A stretch of 64,000 nt of DNA from Xanthomonas campestris pv. badrii (GCF_012848175.1 NZ_CP051651.1:4409501-4473500), one strand, 5' to 3'. Numbered from the stretch's first letter, positions 9,186 to 17,849 are shown. The notes: a model not told the origin generated them from the sequence alone. Made by a program: numbers and translations.

Positions 9186-9719
9186 ATGGCCATGCGTGGA
9201 CCACGACTCGAATTCGCCGTCGGCGCCTTTTTGCTGCTGACCCTGGCCTCGCTGCTGGTGCTGGCGGTGGCCTCGACCAACCAGCGCTGGGGCTTTGGCT
9301 CCAGCCAGTACACCCTGATCGCGCGCTTCAGCCAGATCGGCCAGCTGCGTGCGCAGGCACCGGTGAAGATCGGCGGCGTCACCATCGGCAAGGTCTCGGA
9401 TATCAGCCTGGATCCGGTCAAGTTCGATTCGGTGGTCACGCTGTCGCTGGACACCAAGTACAAGGACCTGCCCGCCGACACCTCGGCCGGCATCTTCACC
9501 AGCGGCTTGCTGGGCGAGAGTTATATCGGGTTGCAGCCGGGTGGCGATCCGGAAACGCTCAAGCCGGGCGAAGAGATCGGTTTCACCCAGCCGGCGGTGG
9601 ATCTGCTGCAGCTGGTCGGCAAGTACATGTTCAGTGGCGGCGGTGATAAATCCGCTGCAGACGGTCAGGCCGCACCGCCTGCCCAGCCCGCTTCTCCCTC
9701 TACGGAACCGCACCAATGA
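9186..9719 (+). CDS. mlaD: MlaD: MCE-domain periplasmic subunit of the Mla transporter
   Basis: The protein has 177 residues, with one N-terminal membrane anchor (about residues 8-28, FLLLTLASLLVLAVAS) and an MCE domain at about 39-117 (VKIGGVTIGKVSDISLDP, GLLGESYIGLQPG). In the family, MlaD forms a hexameric ring that passes lipids between MlaC and MlaFE. It starts 8 bp after mlaE, and its TGA overlaps the ATG of mlaC (ATGA). Confidence 0.95.
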   Translation: MAMRGPRLEFAVGAFLLLTLASLLVLAVASTNQRWGFGSSQYTLIARFSQIGQLRAQAPVKIGGVTIGKVSDISLDPVKFDSVVTLSLDTKYKDLPADTSAGIFTSGLLGESYIGLQPGGDPETLKPGEEIGFTQPAVDLLQLVGKYMFSGGGDKSAADGQAAPPAQPASPSTEPHQ

Positions 9720-10378
9720 AGACCACCCTGCTCTCCGCCGTCCTGGCCTCGACCCTGCTGGTGTGCGCACCGGCCACCGTGCTGGCACAGCCGGCTGCCG
9801 CCAGCGCACCTGCGCAAGGCGCGGCCACCAAGACCGTCATCGACAGCAGCACCCGCATCCTGAGCACGCTGGAACAGCGCCGCGCCGAATTCCGCAGCAA
9901 CCCGGCGGCACTGCGTCAGTACATCGACGGCGAATTGAACAAGGCCTTCGACCGCGACTACGCCGCACGCCTGGTGCTGGGCGTGCATGGCCGCGGCGCC
10001 TCCGATGCCGATATCAAGCTGTTTGCCGATGCCATGGCCGACAACCTGATGCAGCGCTACGGCACCGCCCTGCTCAACTTCGAAGGCAAGCCGACCTTCC
10101 GCGGCAAGTCCGAAAGCGCGCTGCCGGGCAACCGCGGCGTCAAGGTCTCCACCGACCTGCTGCGTGCCGGCAGCGACCCGACCCCGGTCGACTACCTGAT
10201 GCGCAATGTCGGCGGCCAGTGGAAGATCTTCGACGTGATGATCGAAGGCATCTCCTACGTGCAGACCTTCAAGACCCAGTTCGATGGCCCGCTGCGCGAA
10301 AAGGGCATCGCCAAGGTCGCCGCGGACCTGCGCAGCGGCAGCATGCAGGTCGGCGCGGCACCGACCAATGGCAAGTAA
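9716..10378 (+). CDS. mlaC: MlaC: periplasmic phospholipid-binding shuttle (Ttg2D family)
   Basis: The protein has 220 residues with a Sec signal peptide ending near VLAQPAAA. The mature part is the Ttg2D/MlaC fold (VLGVHGR, FADAMADNLMQRYG, YLMRNVGGQWKIFDVMIEGI), which carries phospholipid across the periplasm between MlaA and MlaD. The mlaB ATG lies inside the last codons of mlaC, giving an 11-bp overlap. Confidence 0.93.
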   Translation: MKTTLLSAVLASTLLVCAPATVLAQPAAASAPAQGAATKTVIDSSTRILSTLEQRRAEFRSNPAALRQYIDGELNKAFDRDYAARLVLGVHGRGASDADIKLFADAMADNLMQRYGTALLNFEGKPTFRGKSESALPGNRGVKVSTDLLRAGSDPTPVDYLMRNVGGQWKIFDVMIEGISYVQTFKTQFDGPLREKGIAKVAADLRSGSMQVGAAPTNGK

Positions 10379-10661
10379 CAGCCAGGTACAGCGCAACGGC
10401 GACACGCTGGTGGTGACCGGCGTGCTCGACCGTGCGGCGGTCACTGCGGCCTGGCCGCAGGCGATCGCGCACCTGGATGGCGTGCGCACGCTGGACCTGT
10501 CGGGTGTACAACGTCTGGACAGCGCCGGTATTGCGATGCTGGCCGAACTGGCTGCACGCCTGCGCGGCACCGGTCCTGCGGCGGTGGTGGGCGGGGCGTC
10601 CGGCCTGGACGACCTGCGTGCCGCCTATCGCCTCTCCCCCACTCTCGATTTCCAGGCCTGA
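10368..10661 (+). CDS. mlaB: MlaB: STAS-domain subunit of the Mla transporter
   Basis: The protein has 97 residues and starts MASNSQVQRNGDT, 11 bp inside mlaC. It is a single STAS domain with the helix-cap motif LDLSGVQRLDSAGIAML. In the Mla complex, MlaB binds MlaF and regulates its ATPase activity. A start further upstream at 10284 is in frame but would bury most of the N-terminus in mlaC. Confidence 0.88.
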   Translation: MASNSQVQRNGDTLVVTGVLDRAAVTAAWPQAIAHLDGVRTLDLSGVQRLDSAGIAMLAELAARLRGTGPAAVVGGASGLDDLRAAYRLSPTLDFQA

Positions 10662-10671
10662 GCGCCACGCC

Positions 10672-11736
10672 ATGAACCAGTTCCGCCCCCTCCCCCTGCT
10701 GGCCTGCCTGTTGCTCGGTGCCTGCGCCAGCCAGGCGCCGAAGTCCACGCCACCCCCGACAGCCAGCGACACCGCACCGAGCGCGCAGGCGCCGGTCCGC
10801 GACGATTCCGGTGTGACCGCGCAACCGGCCGCGGCCGGGTTCGCTGCTGCCGACGCGTTACCGGCCACAGCCGCAACCGCGGCACCGGCCGATCAGACGA
10901 GCGCCAGCGCCGATGCCGGTGCGGCGCCCGCTGGCGCCCCCACCGCCGCCGAGGACGACTTCGACGCGCTGTACGGCCCAACCCTCCCGCAGGCAGGCGC
11001 CAATGGCACGCCGGCGCAACCGGGTGCGGCACCGGCCTACGACCCCTGGGAGCGCTACAACCGCGGCATGCACCGCTTCAACCTGGCGGTGGACCGCGGC
11101 GTGGCACGTCCGTTGGCGACCGCCTACACCAAGGTGGTGCCGCGTCCGGCGCGCCTGGGCGTGACCAACTTCTTCGACAACCTCGGCACGCCGCTGACCA
11201 TGGTCAACCAGCTGCTGCAGGGCCACCCGGTGTTTGCGGTGCAGTCGCTGGGCCGGTTCGTGATGAACTCCACGCTGGGCATTGCCGGGCTGTTCGACCC
11301 GGCCAGTGCAGCGGGCATCCCGCGCCGCAGCGAAGACTTCGGCCAGACCCTGGGCGCATGGGGCTGGCGGAATTCGCGCTATTTCGAGTTGCCGCTGTTC
11401 GGGCCGCGCACCGTGCGCGATACCTTCGGCCTGGCGGGCGATATTCCGCTGTCGTGGGTGCGTCAGGTGGACGACGGCGGTGCGCGCTTCGCACTGCAGG
11501 GCCTGCAACTGGTGGACACGCGTGCGCAGCTGATGTCGCTGGATTCGCTGCGCGACCAGGCGCCGGACGAGTACGCCCTGACCCGCGATGCCTGGATGCA
11601 GCGCCGCAATTACCAGATCGTGCGCGACCTGAGCAGCCACCGCGAACAGAACAACGAGCTGCCGGATTATCTGCGCGAAGACAAGGACAGCACGGTGCCG
11701 GTGGATGCGATGCCGATGCCGAACTGGGGGCGTTGA
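10672..11736 (+). CDS. mlaA: MlaA/VacJ: outer-membrane lipoprotein of the Mla system
   Basis: The protein has 354 residues. The lipobox is LLLGAC (cysteine near residue 19), so it is a lipoprotein. A long Ala/Pro-rich linker follows to about residue 115, then the MlaA/VacJ domain (DPWERYNRGMHRFNLAVDRG; IPRRSEDFGQTLGAWG; GPRTVRDTFG). MlaA sits with porins in the outer membrane and removes mislocalised phospholipid. Placement of mlaA at the end of mlaFEDCB puts the whole pathway in one transcript. The linker is longer than in E. coli. Confidence 0.95.
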   Translation: MNQFRPLPLLACLLLGACASQAPKSTPPPTASDTAPSAQAPVRDDSGVTAQPAAAGFAAADALPATAATAAPADQTSASADAGAAPAGAPTAAEDDFDALYGPTLPQAGANGTPAQPGAAPAYDPWERYNRGMHRFNLAVDRGVARPLATAYTKVVPRPARLGVTNFFDNLGTPLTMVNQLLQGHPVFAVQSLGRFVMNSTLGIAGLFDPASAAGIPRRSEDFGQTLGAWGWRNSRYFELPLFGPRTVRDTFGLAGDIPLSWVRQVDDGGARFALQGLQLVDTRAQLMSLDSLRDQAPDEYALTRDAWMQRRNYQIVRDLSSHREQNNELPDYLREDKDSTVPVDAMPMPNWGR

Positions 11737-11761
11737 CCTGCGCCTGCAGTGCGAACCGAAC

Positions 11762-11787
11762 AACCCGGGAGCGATCCCGGGTTTTTT
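11762..11787 (+). terminator. Rho-independent terminator of the mla operon
   Basis: A perfect 9-bp stem (AACCCGGGA / TCCCGGGTT) with a GCGA loop is followed by a T run, 25 bp after the mlaA stop. Confidence 0.93.
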
Positions 11788-11938
11788 GTGCGTTGTCGTT
11801 GTAAGGCTTAGGTGATTCTTTTGCGTGGCTTGCCAAGCTCCACCATTGCATCTCGCGCGCGGCCGCGCTTGATGGGCATGCCTGGTGCAGGCAATTGCTC
11901 TCTTCGATCGAAAGACCAGCGACGCATCATTGCGGTGG

Positions 11939-12217
11939 TCAACCCGCTTTGCCGGGGCTTTGGATCTTGAGCGATAGCCACGAAAACAGCAGACAAAACG
12001 CAGAACCCGCCACCAGCACAACCGCAAGCATCGGCCATCCTGCGGTCCATTCAAGACGGTAAAAGCACGTTGCCGGCTCGCCATTGATTCGCGCGCCATC
12101 AGGACATGGCGTGGCCAGGCGGCTGTGATACCACAGCGCCAGACCCGTTCCGCACGCAAGCACGCTGGTCAAGACCAGCATCAGAACACCGGCTCGAATC
12201 AGCAGTTTGCGTGGCAT
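11939..12217 (-). CDS. Small inner-membrane protein, unknown function
   Basis: The protein has 92 residues with two hydrophobic segments (LLIRAGVLMLVLTSVLACG and MLAVVLVAGSAFCLLFSW) joined by a short loop containing CPDGARINGEPATCF. Two cysteines in that loop could form a disulfide if it is periplasmic. The ATG at 12217 was chosen because the first membrane segment begins right after it; the ribosome site is weak. It lies 19 bp downstream of the glutathione peroxidase gene and may share its transcript. I do not recognise a family. Confidence 0.55.
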   Translation of the reverse strand: MPRKLLIRAGVLMLVLTSVLACGTGLALWYHSRLATPCPDGARINGEPATCFYRLEWTAGWPMLAVVLVAGSAFCLLFSWLSLKIQSPGKAG

Positions 12218-12236
12218 TGAAAGACGACTGCCTGCT

Positions 12237-12788
12237 TCATGCAGCCGCGGCCAACGCCGCATCCACCGCCGCACGCAGGCGGGCATCGTCTGCCGGCACG
12301 TCCGGAGCGAAGCGGTCGATGACGGTGCCGTCGCGGCCGACCAGGAATTTTTCGAAGTTCCACAGCACGCCAGGGGCGGGGTTGGGGGTGATGCCGTAGC
12401 CGGCGAGCTTGTCGCGCATCGGGCCGTCGCCGGTGGCCTGCGGGCGGGCGCTGGTCAGTGCCTGGTACAGCGGATGGGTGTCGGCGCCGGTGACGGCGAT
12501 CTTGGAAAACATCGGGAAGGTGACGTCGTAGGTGAGCTGGCAGAACTGGGCGATCTCCGCCTCGCTGCCGGGCTCCTGGCCGTTGAAGTCGTTGGCCGGA
12601 AACGCCAGCACTTCCAGGCCCGCGGCGCGTTTGTCGCGGTACAACGCCTCCAGGCCTTCGTATTGCGGCGTCAAGCCGCACTTGGAGGCCACGTTGACCA
12701 CCAGCAGCACCTTGCCGCGGTAGTCGACCAGGGTGGCGTGTTCACCGTCGATGCGGGTCACGGGAATGTCGTATAGCGCCTGGCTCAT
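12237..12788 (-). CDS. Glutathione peroxidase (thiol peroxidase type)
   Basis: This 183-residue cytoplasmic peroxidase reduces hydroperoxides. The catalytic cysteine sits in NVASKCGLTPQYEGL (about residue 38), with cysteine in place of the selenocysteine of animal enzymes. The other active-site residues are in FPANDFNGQEPGS (glutamine) and VLWNFEKFLV (tryptophan and asparagine). It is divergent from the MarR-MATE pair with a palindromic site between them, so shared control by the MarR protein is plausible. Confidence 0.93.
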   Translation of the reverse strand: MSQALYDIPVTRIDGEHATLVDYRGKVLLVVNVASKCGLTPQYEGLEALYRDKRAAGLEVLAFPANDFNGQEPGSEAEIAQFCQLTYDVTFPMFSKIAVTGADTHPLYQALTSARPQATGDGPMRDKLAGYGITPNPAPGVLWNFEKFLVGRDGTVIDRFAPDVPADDARLRAAVDAALAAAA

Positions 12789-12864
12789 CGGTGTGTCCTG
12801 CTCGGGAAAGCGCGCAGCATAAACCGCCAGCCACGGGCATGAGCTGCACTATGCCGCAGTAGAT

Positions 12865-12880
12865 ACTTGTATATGCAAGT
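12865..12880. promoter_or_regulatory. Palindromic operator, probably for the MarR regulator
   Basis: ACTTGTATATGCAAGT has perfect 5-bp arms (ACTTG/CAAGT) around a TATATG centre. It lies in the 112-bp gap between the divergent peroxidase and MarR genes, 20 bp before the marR ATG. MarR dimers commonly autoregulate from such sites; the assignment is by position. Confidence 0.65.
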
Positions 12881-12900
12881 TTCTGGACTACATTGTCGGC

Positions 12901-13377
12901 ATGGCGACGCCCAGCAAACCGACCGGCTGTACCAACTTTTGCCTTCGCAGCGTGTCGCGGGTGGTGTCGCGGCATTACGACGCAGTGCTGGGCAGCAGCG
13001 GGCTGAAGACCACGCAGTATTCGCTGCTCTCGCACCTGGTCGGCCTCAGCCCGATCCGCCCAAGCGACCTGTCGCGCAGGATGGGTCTGGATGCCTCCAC
13101 GCTCACGCGCAATCTCCGGCCGCTGATGCTTGCCGGCCTGGTCGCACAGGGCGACGGCGCCGACGCACGGAGCCGGCTGATCACGCTCACCGCCGCCGGC
13201 CGGCGCAGGCATGCCCAGGCCGAGACGCTGTGGCAGCAGGCGCAGTCCAGCCTTGAGACGGTGCTGGGGTCGGCGCAGGTGCTCGCCCTGCATGCATTGC
13301 TCGACGACACCTTGCTCAAGCTGCAACACGCCGGGCTGGACGATGGGCTCGACGACACTGCCGGCTCCAGCCCATGA
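12901..13377 (+). CDS. MarR family transcriptional regulator
   Basis: The protein has 158 residues with a winged helix-turn-helix in the middle (TTQYSLLSHLVGLSPI, then LSRRMGLDASTLTRNLRPL) and a wing (DGADARSRLITLTAAGRRR). Two cysteines near the N-terminus (PTGCTNFCLR, about residues 10 and 14) are placed like redox cysteines in OhrR-type members, so oxidant sensing is possible. The neighbouring peroxidase supports this, but it is inference. Its stop overlaps the MATE start (ATGA), so the regulator and pump are coupled. Confidence 0.9.
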   Translation: MATPSKPTGCTNFCLRSVSRVVSRHYDAVLGSSGLKTTQYSLLSHLVGLSPIRPSDLSRRMGLDASTLTRNLRPLMLAGLVAQGDGADARSRLITLTAAGRRRHAQAETLWQQAQSSLETVLGSAQVLALHALLDDTLLKLQHAGLDDGLDDTAGSSP

Positions 13378-14762
13378 CATCGCTCGATGACCGCACCCGC
13401 CTGCTGCTGGAGGCGCCGATCGCGCCCACCCTGCTGCGGCTAGCCATTCCCAATGTGCTGGTGATGGTTGCGCAGGCCGCTGCCGGGCTGATCGAAACCT
13501 ATTTTGTCGGCAAGCTCGGGACCGATGCGCTGGCCGGTATGGCGTTGGTGTTTCCGGTCCTGATGCTGATGCAGATGATGTCTTCCGGTGCGATCGGTGG
13601 CGGTATCGCTTCATCGATCGCGCGTGCGCTGGGCAGCGGACGCCGCGACGATGCCAATGCCGTGGTGCTGCACGCGCTGGTGATCGCGTTGATCTTCGGG
13701 GCGCTGTTTACGCTGGGCATGTGGCTGGGCGGCCGCTGGCTGTATCGGCAGATGGGCGGTTCGGGGGCCGCGCTGGAGGCGGCGCTGGTCTACTCGCACT
13801 GGATCTTCGCAGGCGCCGTTCTTGTGTGGCTGCTCAATTCGCTGGCCGCGGTGTTGCGCGGCTCCGGCAACATGGCCGTTCCGGCCAGGGTCACCGTATA
13901 CGGCGTCATGGGCCTGATTCCGCTGTCGCCGCTGCTGATCTTCGGCTGGGGCCCGATCCCGGCGATGGGGATCGCCGGCGGCGCACTGGCGCTGTTGCTT
14001 TATTACAGCGTGGGCACCCTGGTGCTCGTCGCGTACCTGCGCTCGCCGCAAAGCCTGTTGCGGCTGTCGTTCACCGCGGCACGGCTGCGCACCGCGTTTT
14101 TCCGCGACATCCTGCGCATCGGCCTGATGTCGGCCATCGGCGTGATCTGCACCAATCTGGCGGTGGGCGTGGCCACCTCGCTGGCCGGGCACTTCGGGTC
14201 GGGCGCCATCGCCGGCTACGGCACCGCGGCACGGCTGGAATACGTGTTGATCCCGCTGGTGTTCGGGCTGGGCGCGCCGGTGCTGACGATGGTGGGCACC
14301 TGCATCGGTGCCGGCCGCCGCGAGCGCGCACTGCAGGCAACCTGGATCGGCGCGGCCATGGCATTCGTGCTGACCGAAGCCATCGGCGTTGCGGCGGCCC
14401 TGTTTCCGCACCAGTGGTTGTCGCTCTACGGCAGCGATCCGACGATGCTGCAGACCGGTACCCTCTACCTGCACTGCGTCGCTCCGTTCTACGGCTTCCT
14501 GGGCATGGGTCTGGCGATGTACTTCGCCTCACAGGGCGCAGGGCGGTTGCTGTGGCCGATTGCCGCCACCGTCGTGCGGCTGGCGATCGCTGCGATCATC
14601 GGCATCGCCGCGATCCGGATGGGAGGAACGTTGCAGCAGGTGTTCCTCGCCCAGGGCGCGGCGTTGTTCGTGTATGGCGTGGGGATTGCGCTGGCCATCG
14701 CCGGTGGGTCGATGTTCGGCCGCGTCGGCTGGCCGCGCCGCTCCGCGGTTATCGACGTTTAG
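13374..14762 (+). CDS. MATE family multidrug efflux protein
   Basis: This 462-residue inner-membrane protein has about 12 hydrophobic segments. It matches the MATE pattern, with the N-half LLRLAIPNVLVMVAQAAAGL and FVGKLGTDALAGMALVFP. MATE pumps export cationic drugs or metabolites in exchange for sodium ions or protons. Its ATG overlaps the marR stop, so the pump is probably controlled by that regulator. Confidence 0.93.
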   Translation: MTSLDDRTRLLLEAPIAPTLLRLAIPNVLVMVAQAAAGLIETYFVGKLGTDALAGMALVFPVLMLMQMMSSGAIGGGIASSIARALGSGRRDDANAVVLHALVIALIFGALFTLGMWLGGRWLYRQMGGSGAALEAALVYSHWIFAGAVLVWLLNSLAAVLRGSGNMAVPARVTVYGVMGLIPLSPLLIFGWGPIPAMGIAGGALALLLYYSVGTLVLVAYLRSPQSLLRLSFTAARLRTAFFRDILRIGLMSAIGVICTNLAVGVATSLAGHFGSGAIAGYGTAARLEYVLIPLVFGLGAPVLTMVGTCIGAGRRERALQATWIGAAMAFVLTEAIGVAAALFPHQWLSLYGSDPTMLQTGTLYLHCVAPFYGFLGMGLAMYFASQGAGRLLWPIAATVVRLAIAAIIGIAAIRMGGTLQQVFLAQGAALFVYGVGIALAIAGGSMFGRVGWPRRSAVIDV

Positions 14763-15153
14763 CGCATGTTTGCCTGGCCTTGAGCACAACGCGGCCTGTG
14801 CCGCGCCCAGATGACGCGTGCACTGCGCAGGCGCGATTCACTAGGTCGCGCGTGCACGCGACACCGACGCGCAACAGGCAGCTTTGCTCACGCCGTACAT
14901 CGCCTGCAGGCAACGGCGCACGCACCGGCGGTGCGTCCACAGTCAACGGCGCGATCGAGCAGGCGCTGTTTCAACCATGCAGGGCGAAGCCGGTGTGTGC
15001 GCCGCCGCCCTGTCGTGGTCCTGACGCTGTGTGGATGTCTTCGAGCCGACCGAAGCTCCCCACGGTACGGCGAGCGTGGCACTGGCGTGCGTGGCCGCCG
15101 CTGACCGCAAAGGGAGCGGTCTATGTCAGCTGCCCGAGCCTGTGAGCGGTGGG
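14763..15153. other. Intergenic region without a recognised gene
   Basis: This 391-bp spacer separates the convergent ends of the MATE gene and the small lipoprotein gene. The open frames here overlap one another and show no family features. I see no clear intrinsic terminator. Confidence 0.5.
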
Positions 15154-15567
15154 TCAATCGATGCAGAGCGCCGCCTGGCCCTTGCCGCCGACCACTTCCT
15201 GGCGGCAGCCGAAGCGATCGCTGTCGCGCTGGCAGGTGCCGGTGGTGGCGGTGCCGGTCGGCACGACGCTGGTGGCCAGGCAATCGCCATCGCAATCGGC
15301 ATTGTCGCTGCAGGTCTTGCCGGCATCGGCGTACGGCACGATGCAACGCGGAATCTGCATGCGGCCCACCGGGCGTAGCTGGCCGCCTTTGGCAACGCAG
15401 GCGGCAGCGTCTGCAGATGCAGATGCAGATGCAGATGCAGATGCAGATGCAGATTGTGCGGGTGCGGGCGTCATGTCCTCCGCCTGCGACGGTTGCGTGG
15501 TGGGCGTATTGCTGCAAGCGGCCAGCAGCAGTGCGGACACTGCCGCGTGCATCCATCGGCTCCACAT
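15154..15567 (-). CDS. Small Cys-rich lipoprotein with a Ser-Ala repeat
   Basis: The protein has 137 residues. The start MWSRWMHAAVSALLLAACSN gives a short signal ending in the lipobox LLAAC, so the protein is probably lipid-anchored. Seven Ser-Ala dipeptides follow, encoded by a hexanucleotide repeat. The C-terminal half has eight cysteines in a pattern such as CIVPYADAGKTCSDNADCDG, suggesting a disulfide-bonded domain. An in-frame start at 15603 exists but would put charged residues before the signal. No family was recognised. Confidence 0.7.
   Translation of the reverse strand: MWSRWMHAAVSALLLAACSNTPTTQPSQAEDMTPAPAQSASASASASASASADAAACVAKGGQLRPVGRMQIPRCIVPYADAGKTCSDNADCDGDCLATSVVPTGTATTGTCQRDSDRFGCRQEVVGGKGQAALCID
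15412..15453. repeat. Hexanucleotide microsatellite, seven TGCAGA units
   Basis: Seven perfect copies of TGCAGA span 42 bp. They encode the Ser-Ala run of the lipoprotein on the minus strand. Because the unit is 6 bp, slippage changes the protein by two residues at a time and keeps the frame. Confidence 0.95.
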
Positions 15568-16006
15568 GTGGACCTTCTCTTTGAACAGGAGTGCGCCAAG
15601 CATCGCGGCCGGTGCGTCAGCGTGGCGTGCTCGGATTGGGTGGGCCGTCTTCCGGCATGCAGGAGCGTGCCTGGATGCGATGCCGGGTGATCGGGAAGGC
15701 CTCGTCGCGCCCCGGGGCGCTGCTACGGGACATCGGTGGATGCAGAAGCTTGCCGATCACACGCCCTGCGGCTGGCCATCGCCGCGGCGATCACCTGCAG
15801 CGCTGCGGCAGCGCAATGCCCTGCGCCGCGCAGGAGCGCACCCGGGCGCGACGAGGCATTACCGGCAGGGCTCCGTCGCGCCCGGGTGCGTTCCGACGCA
15901 ATGCTGCCGAGACCAGCTGCGTCCAGGGCGCGTTTGCAGGCGCGAGTCGGGTGTGTTGGCGACATCGATGCAGGCACGATCCACGCAGGCGCGCTGCGTG
16001 CGGCCC
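15568..16006. repeat. Intergenic stretch with REP-like palindromes
   Basis: This 439-bp spacer has no recognised gene. It contains a long near-perfect inverted repeat at 15833-15894: the left arm carries CGCACCCGGGCGCGACG and the right arm its complement, around a loop containing GCATTACCGG. A looser related pair lies at about 15659-15727. These match a family of dispersed intergenic palindromes seen in Xanthomonas genomes, and a related pair occurs at 37029-37208. They could affect mRNA ends of the flanking lipoprotein and rmuC genes. Confidence 0.7.
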
Positions 16007-17587
16007 TCATTCCTGCTCGTCGCCGGCCTCGTCATCGCTGCTGCCGGTGTCGTCGTTGCCGGCGATATCGAGCAGCCCTTGCGATTGTTCGCCGGCCAAG
16101 GTCTCCACGCCGCGCAGGCGGCGCTCGATGGTACGGGTCTTGCGACTGGCCTCGCCCAGGCTCTTGCCCACGGTGCCGATCTGCCGCTCGGCCTTCTCCA
16201 AAATGCCGGCGAACTTGCCGAATTCGCTCTTCACCGCGCCCAGCACCTGCCAGACCTCGCTGGAACGCTTCTCGATCGCCAAGGTGCGAAACCCCATCTG
16301 CAGGCTGTTGAGCAGGGCGGTGACCGTGGTCGGGCCGGCCAGCACCACGCGGTACTCGCGCTGAAGCAGATCGACCAGACCGGCGCGGCGGATCACCTCG
16401 GCGTACAGGCCCTCGGTGGGCAGGAACATCACCGCGAAATCGGTGGTCTGCGGTGGGCAGACATACTTGTCGCTGATGGATTTGGCCTGCACGCGGATGG
16501 CGCGTTCCAGCTGCGCGGTCGACTGCTTGATCGCGTCCAGGTCGCCCTTCTCCTGCGCGTCGATCAGGCGTTCGTAATCCTCGCGCGGGAACTTGGCATC
16601 GACCGGCAACCACACCACGGTGTCCTCGCCGCGCCCAGGCAGGCGGATCGCGAAATCCACCGCTTCGGCGCTGTCGGGCTTGAGCCGCACGCCGCGCGCG
16701 TACTGCTCCATCGTCAGCGTCTGCTCGAGGATGTTCTCCAGCTGCACTTCGCCCCAGCCGCCACGGTCCTTGACGTTGGTCAGCACGCGCTTGAGATCGC
16801 CCACGCCGGTGGCCAGCTGCTGCATTTCGCCCAGGCCGCGCTGTACCTGCTCCAGCCGCTCGGACACCAGCTTGAAGGAGGCATCCAGGCGCGTGTTCAG
16901 CGTGGTCTGCAATTTTTCGTCGACGGTGGCGCGCATCAGCTCCAGCTTGCTGGCGTTGTCGTTTTGCAGGTTGGCCAGCTGCTGTTCCAGCGTGGCGCGC
17001 ATTTCGCCGATGCGCAGTTCGTTGCGCTGGGTGAGTTCGCTCAGGCGCTGGCCCAGCGCTTCGGTAAAGCGCTGCTGCGACTGGCCGGCTTCATCGCGGC
17101 CCTTGCGCGCATCCTCGGCCAGCGCTTGGCGCAGGGCGGCCATGTGGGTGTCGGTGCGTGCGATCAGTTCGGTCAGCTGCTGGCCGAACACGTGGATGCG
17201 GGTTTCCTGCTGCTGGCCGAAGCCATCGAGCTGGGTGCGCAGTTCGGTCAGCCGCGCGGTCAGCAGTTCGCCGGTGCGTTGCTGGGCCTGGCTGCTTTCT
17301 TCGCGCGCCTTGCGGGCATCTTCGCCCAGTGCTTCACGCAACTGGTCCAGGCGTTGATCGGTGCGGGTGGACAGTTCGGTGAGATGGCGCGCGAAGGTCT
17401 CCAGGCGGCCGTCCTGCTGCCGGGACAGGCCTTCGAGTTGCTCGCGCAATTCGCCGCGGCCGTCGCGCTGTTCGGCGCGCAGCGCCTGCTCCAGCCCGCT
17501 GGTGGAAGGACGCCGCAGCAGCAGGGCCAGCTGCAGCACCAGGACTGCGCAGAGCAGCCCGAGAAGGATCAGGGATTCGGATGACAT
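16007..17587 (-). CDS. rmuC: RmuC: DNA recombination protein
   Basis: The protein has 526 residues: an N-terminal membrane segment (about residues 5-25, LILLGLLCAVLVLQLALLL), a long coiled coil rich in Gln, Glu and Arg to about residue 230, then the RmuC domain (NVKDRGGWGEVQLENILEQ, WLPVDAKFPREDYERL, PTTVTALLNSLQMGF). RmuC limits recombination between inverted repeats in E. coli, and the core resembles a nuclease fold. The C-terminal tail is acidic. Confidence 0.95.
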   Translation of the reverse strand: MSSESLILLGLLCAVLVLQLALLLRRPSTSGLEQALRAEQRDGRGELREQLEGLSRQQDGRLETFARHLTELSTRTDQRLDQLREALGEDARKAREESSQAQQRTGELLTARLTELRTQLDGFGQQQETRIHVFGQQLTELIARTDTHMAALRQALAEDARKGRDEAGQSQQRFTEALGQRLSELTQRNELRIGEMRATLEQQLANLQNDNASKLELMRATVDEKLQTTLNTRLDASFKLVSERLEQVQRGLGEMQQLATGVGDLKRVLTNVKDRGGWGEVQLENILEQTLTMEQYARGVRLKPDSAEAVDFAIRLPGRGEDTVVWLPVDAKFPREDYERLIDAQEKGDLDAIKQSTAQLERAIRVQAKSISDKYVCPPQTTDFAVMFLPTEGLYAEVIRRAGLVDLLQREYRVVLAGPTTVTALLNSLQMGFRTLAIEKRSSEVWQVLGAVKSEFGKFAGILEKAERQIGTVGKSLGEASRKTRTIERRLRGVETLAGEQSQGLLDIAGNDDTGSSDDEAGDEQE

Positions 17588-17600
17588 GCGCCCAGTGTAG

Positions 17601-17849
17601 CGGTGCCGGTCGCAACCGCTGCGTCAGTGCGGTGCGAAGTGGATGGCGATCCTCGACGCGCAGCTGCAGCGCGGCGGTCCGTACGTCCTCGGTGCAGGCT
17701 TCACGTTGGCCGATATCGTGCTGGGTTTGTCGACGCAACGCTGGATGGCCAGCCCGATCGCGCATGCGGCATTGCCTGCGGTGGCGGCGTATTACGCGCG
17801 CTTGAAGACGCGCGCCGGGTTCCAGCGCCATGGCTGCACGGCGCCGTAA
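17601..17849 (+). pseudogene. Glutathione S-transferase C-terminal fragment
   Basis: The open frame from 17601 encodes a GST-like C-terminal domain: WMAILDAQL, GPYVLGAGFTLADIVLG, RWMASPI, then LPAVAAYYARLKTRAGFQRHG. The thioredoxin-like N-terminal half, which binds glutathione, is absent; a stop lies at 17598 and rmuC begins immediately upstream on the other strand. The first in-frame ATG (17643) falls inside the domain. It is most likely a remnant of a deleted gst gene. Confidence 0.72.
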
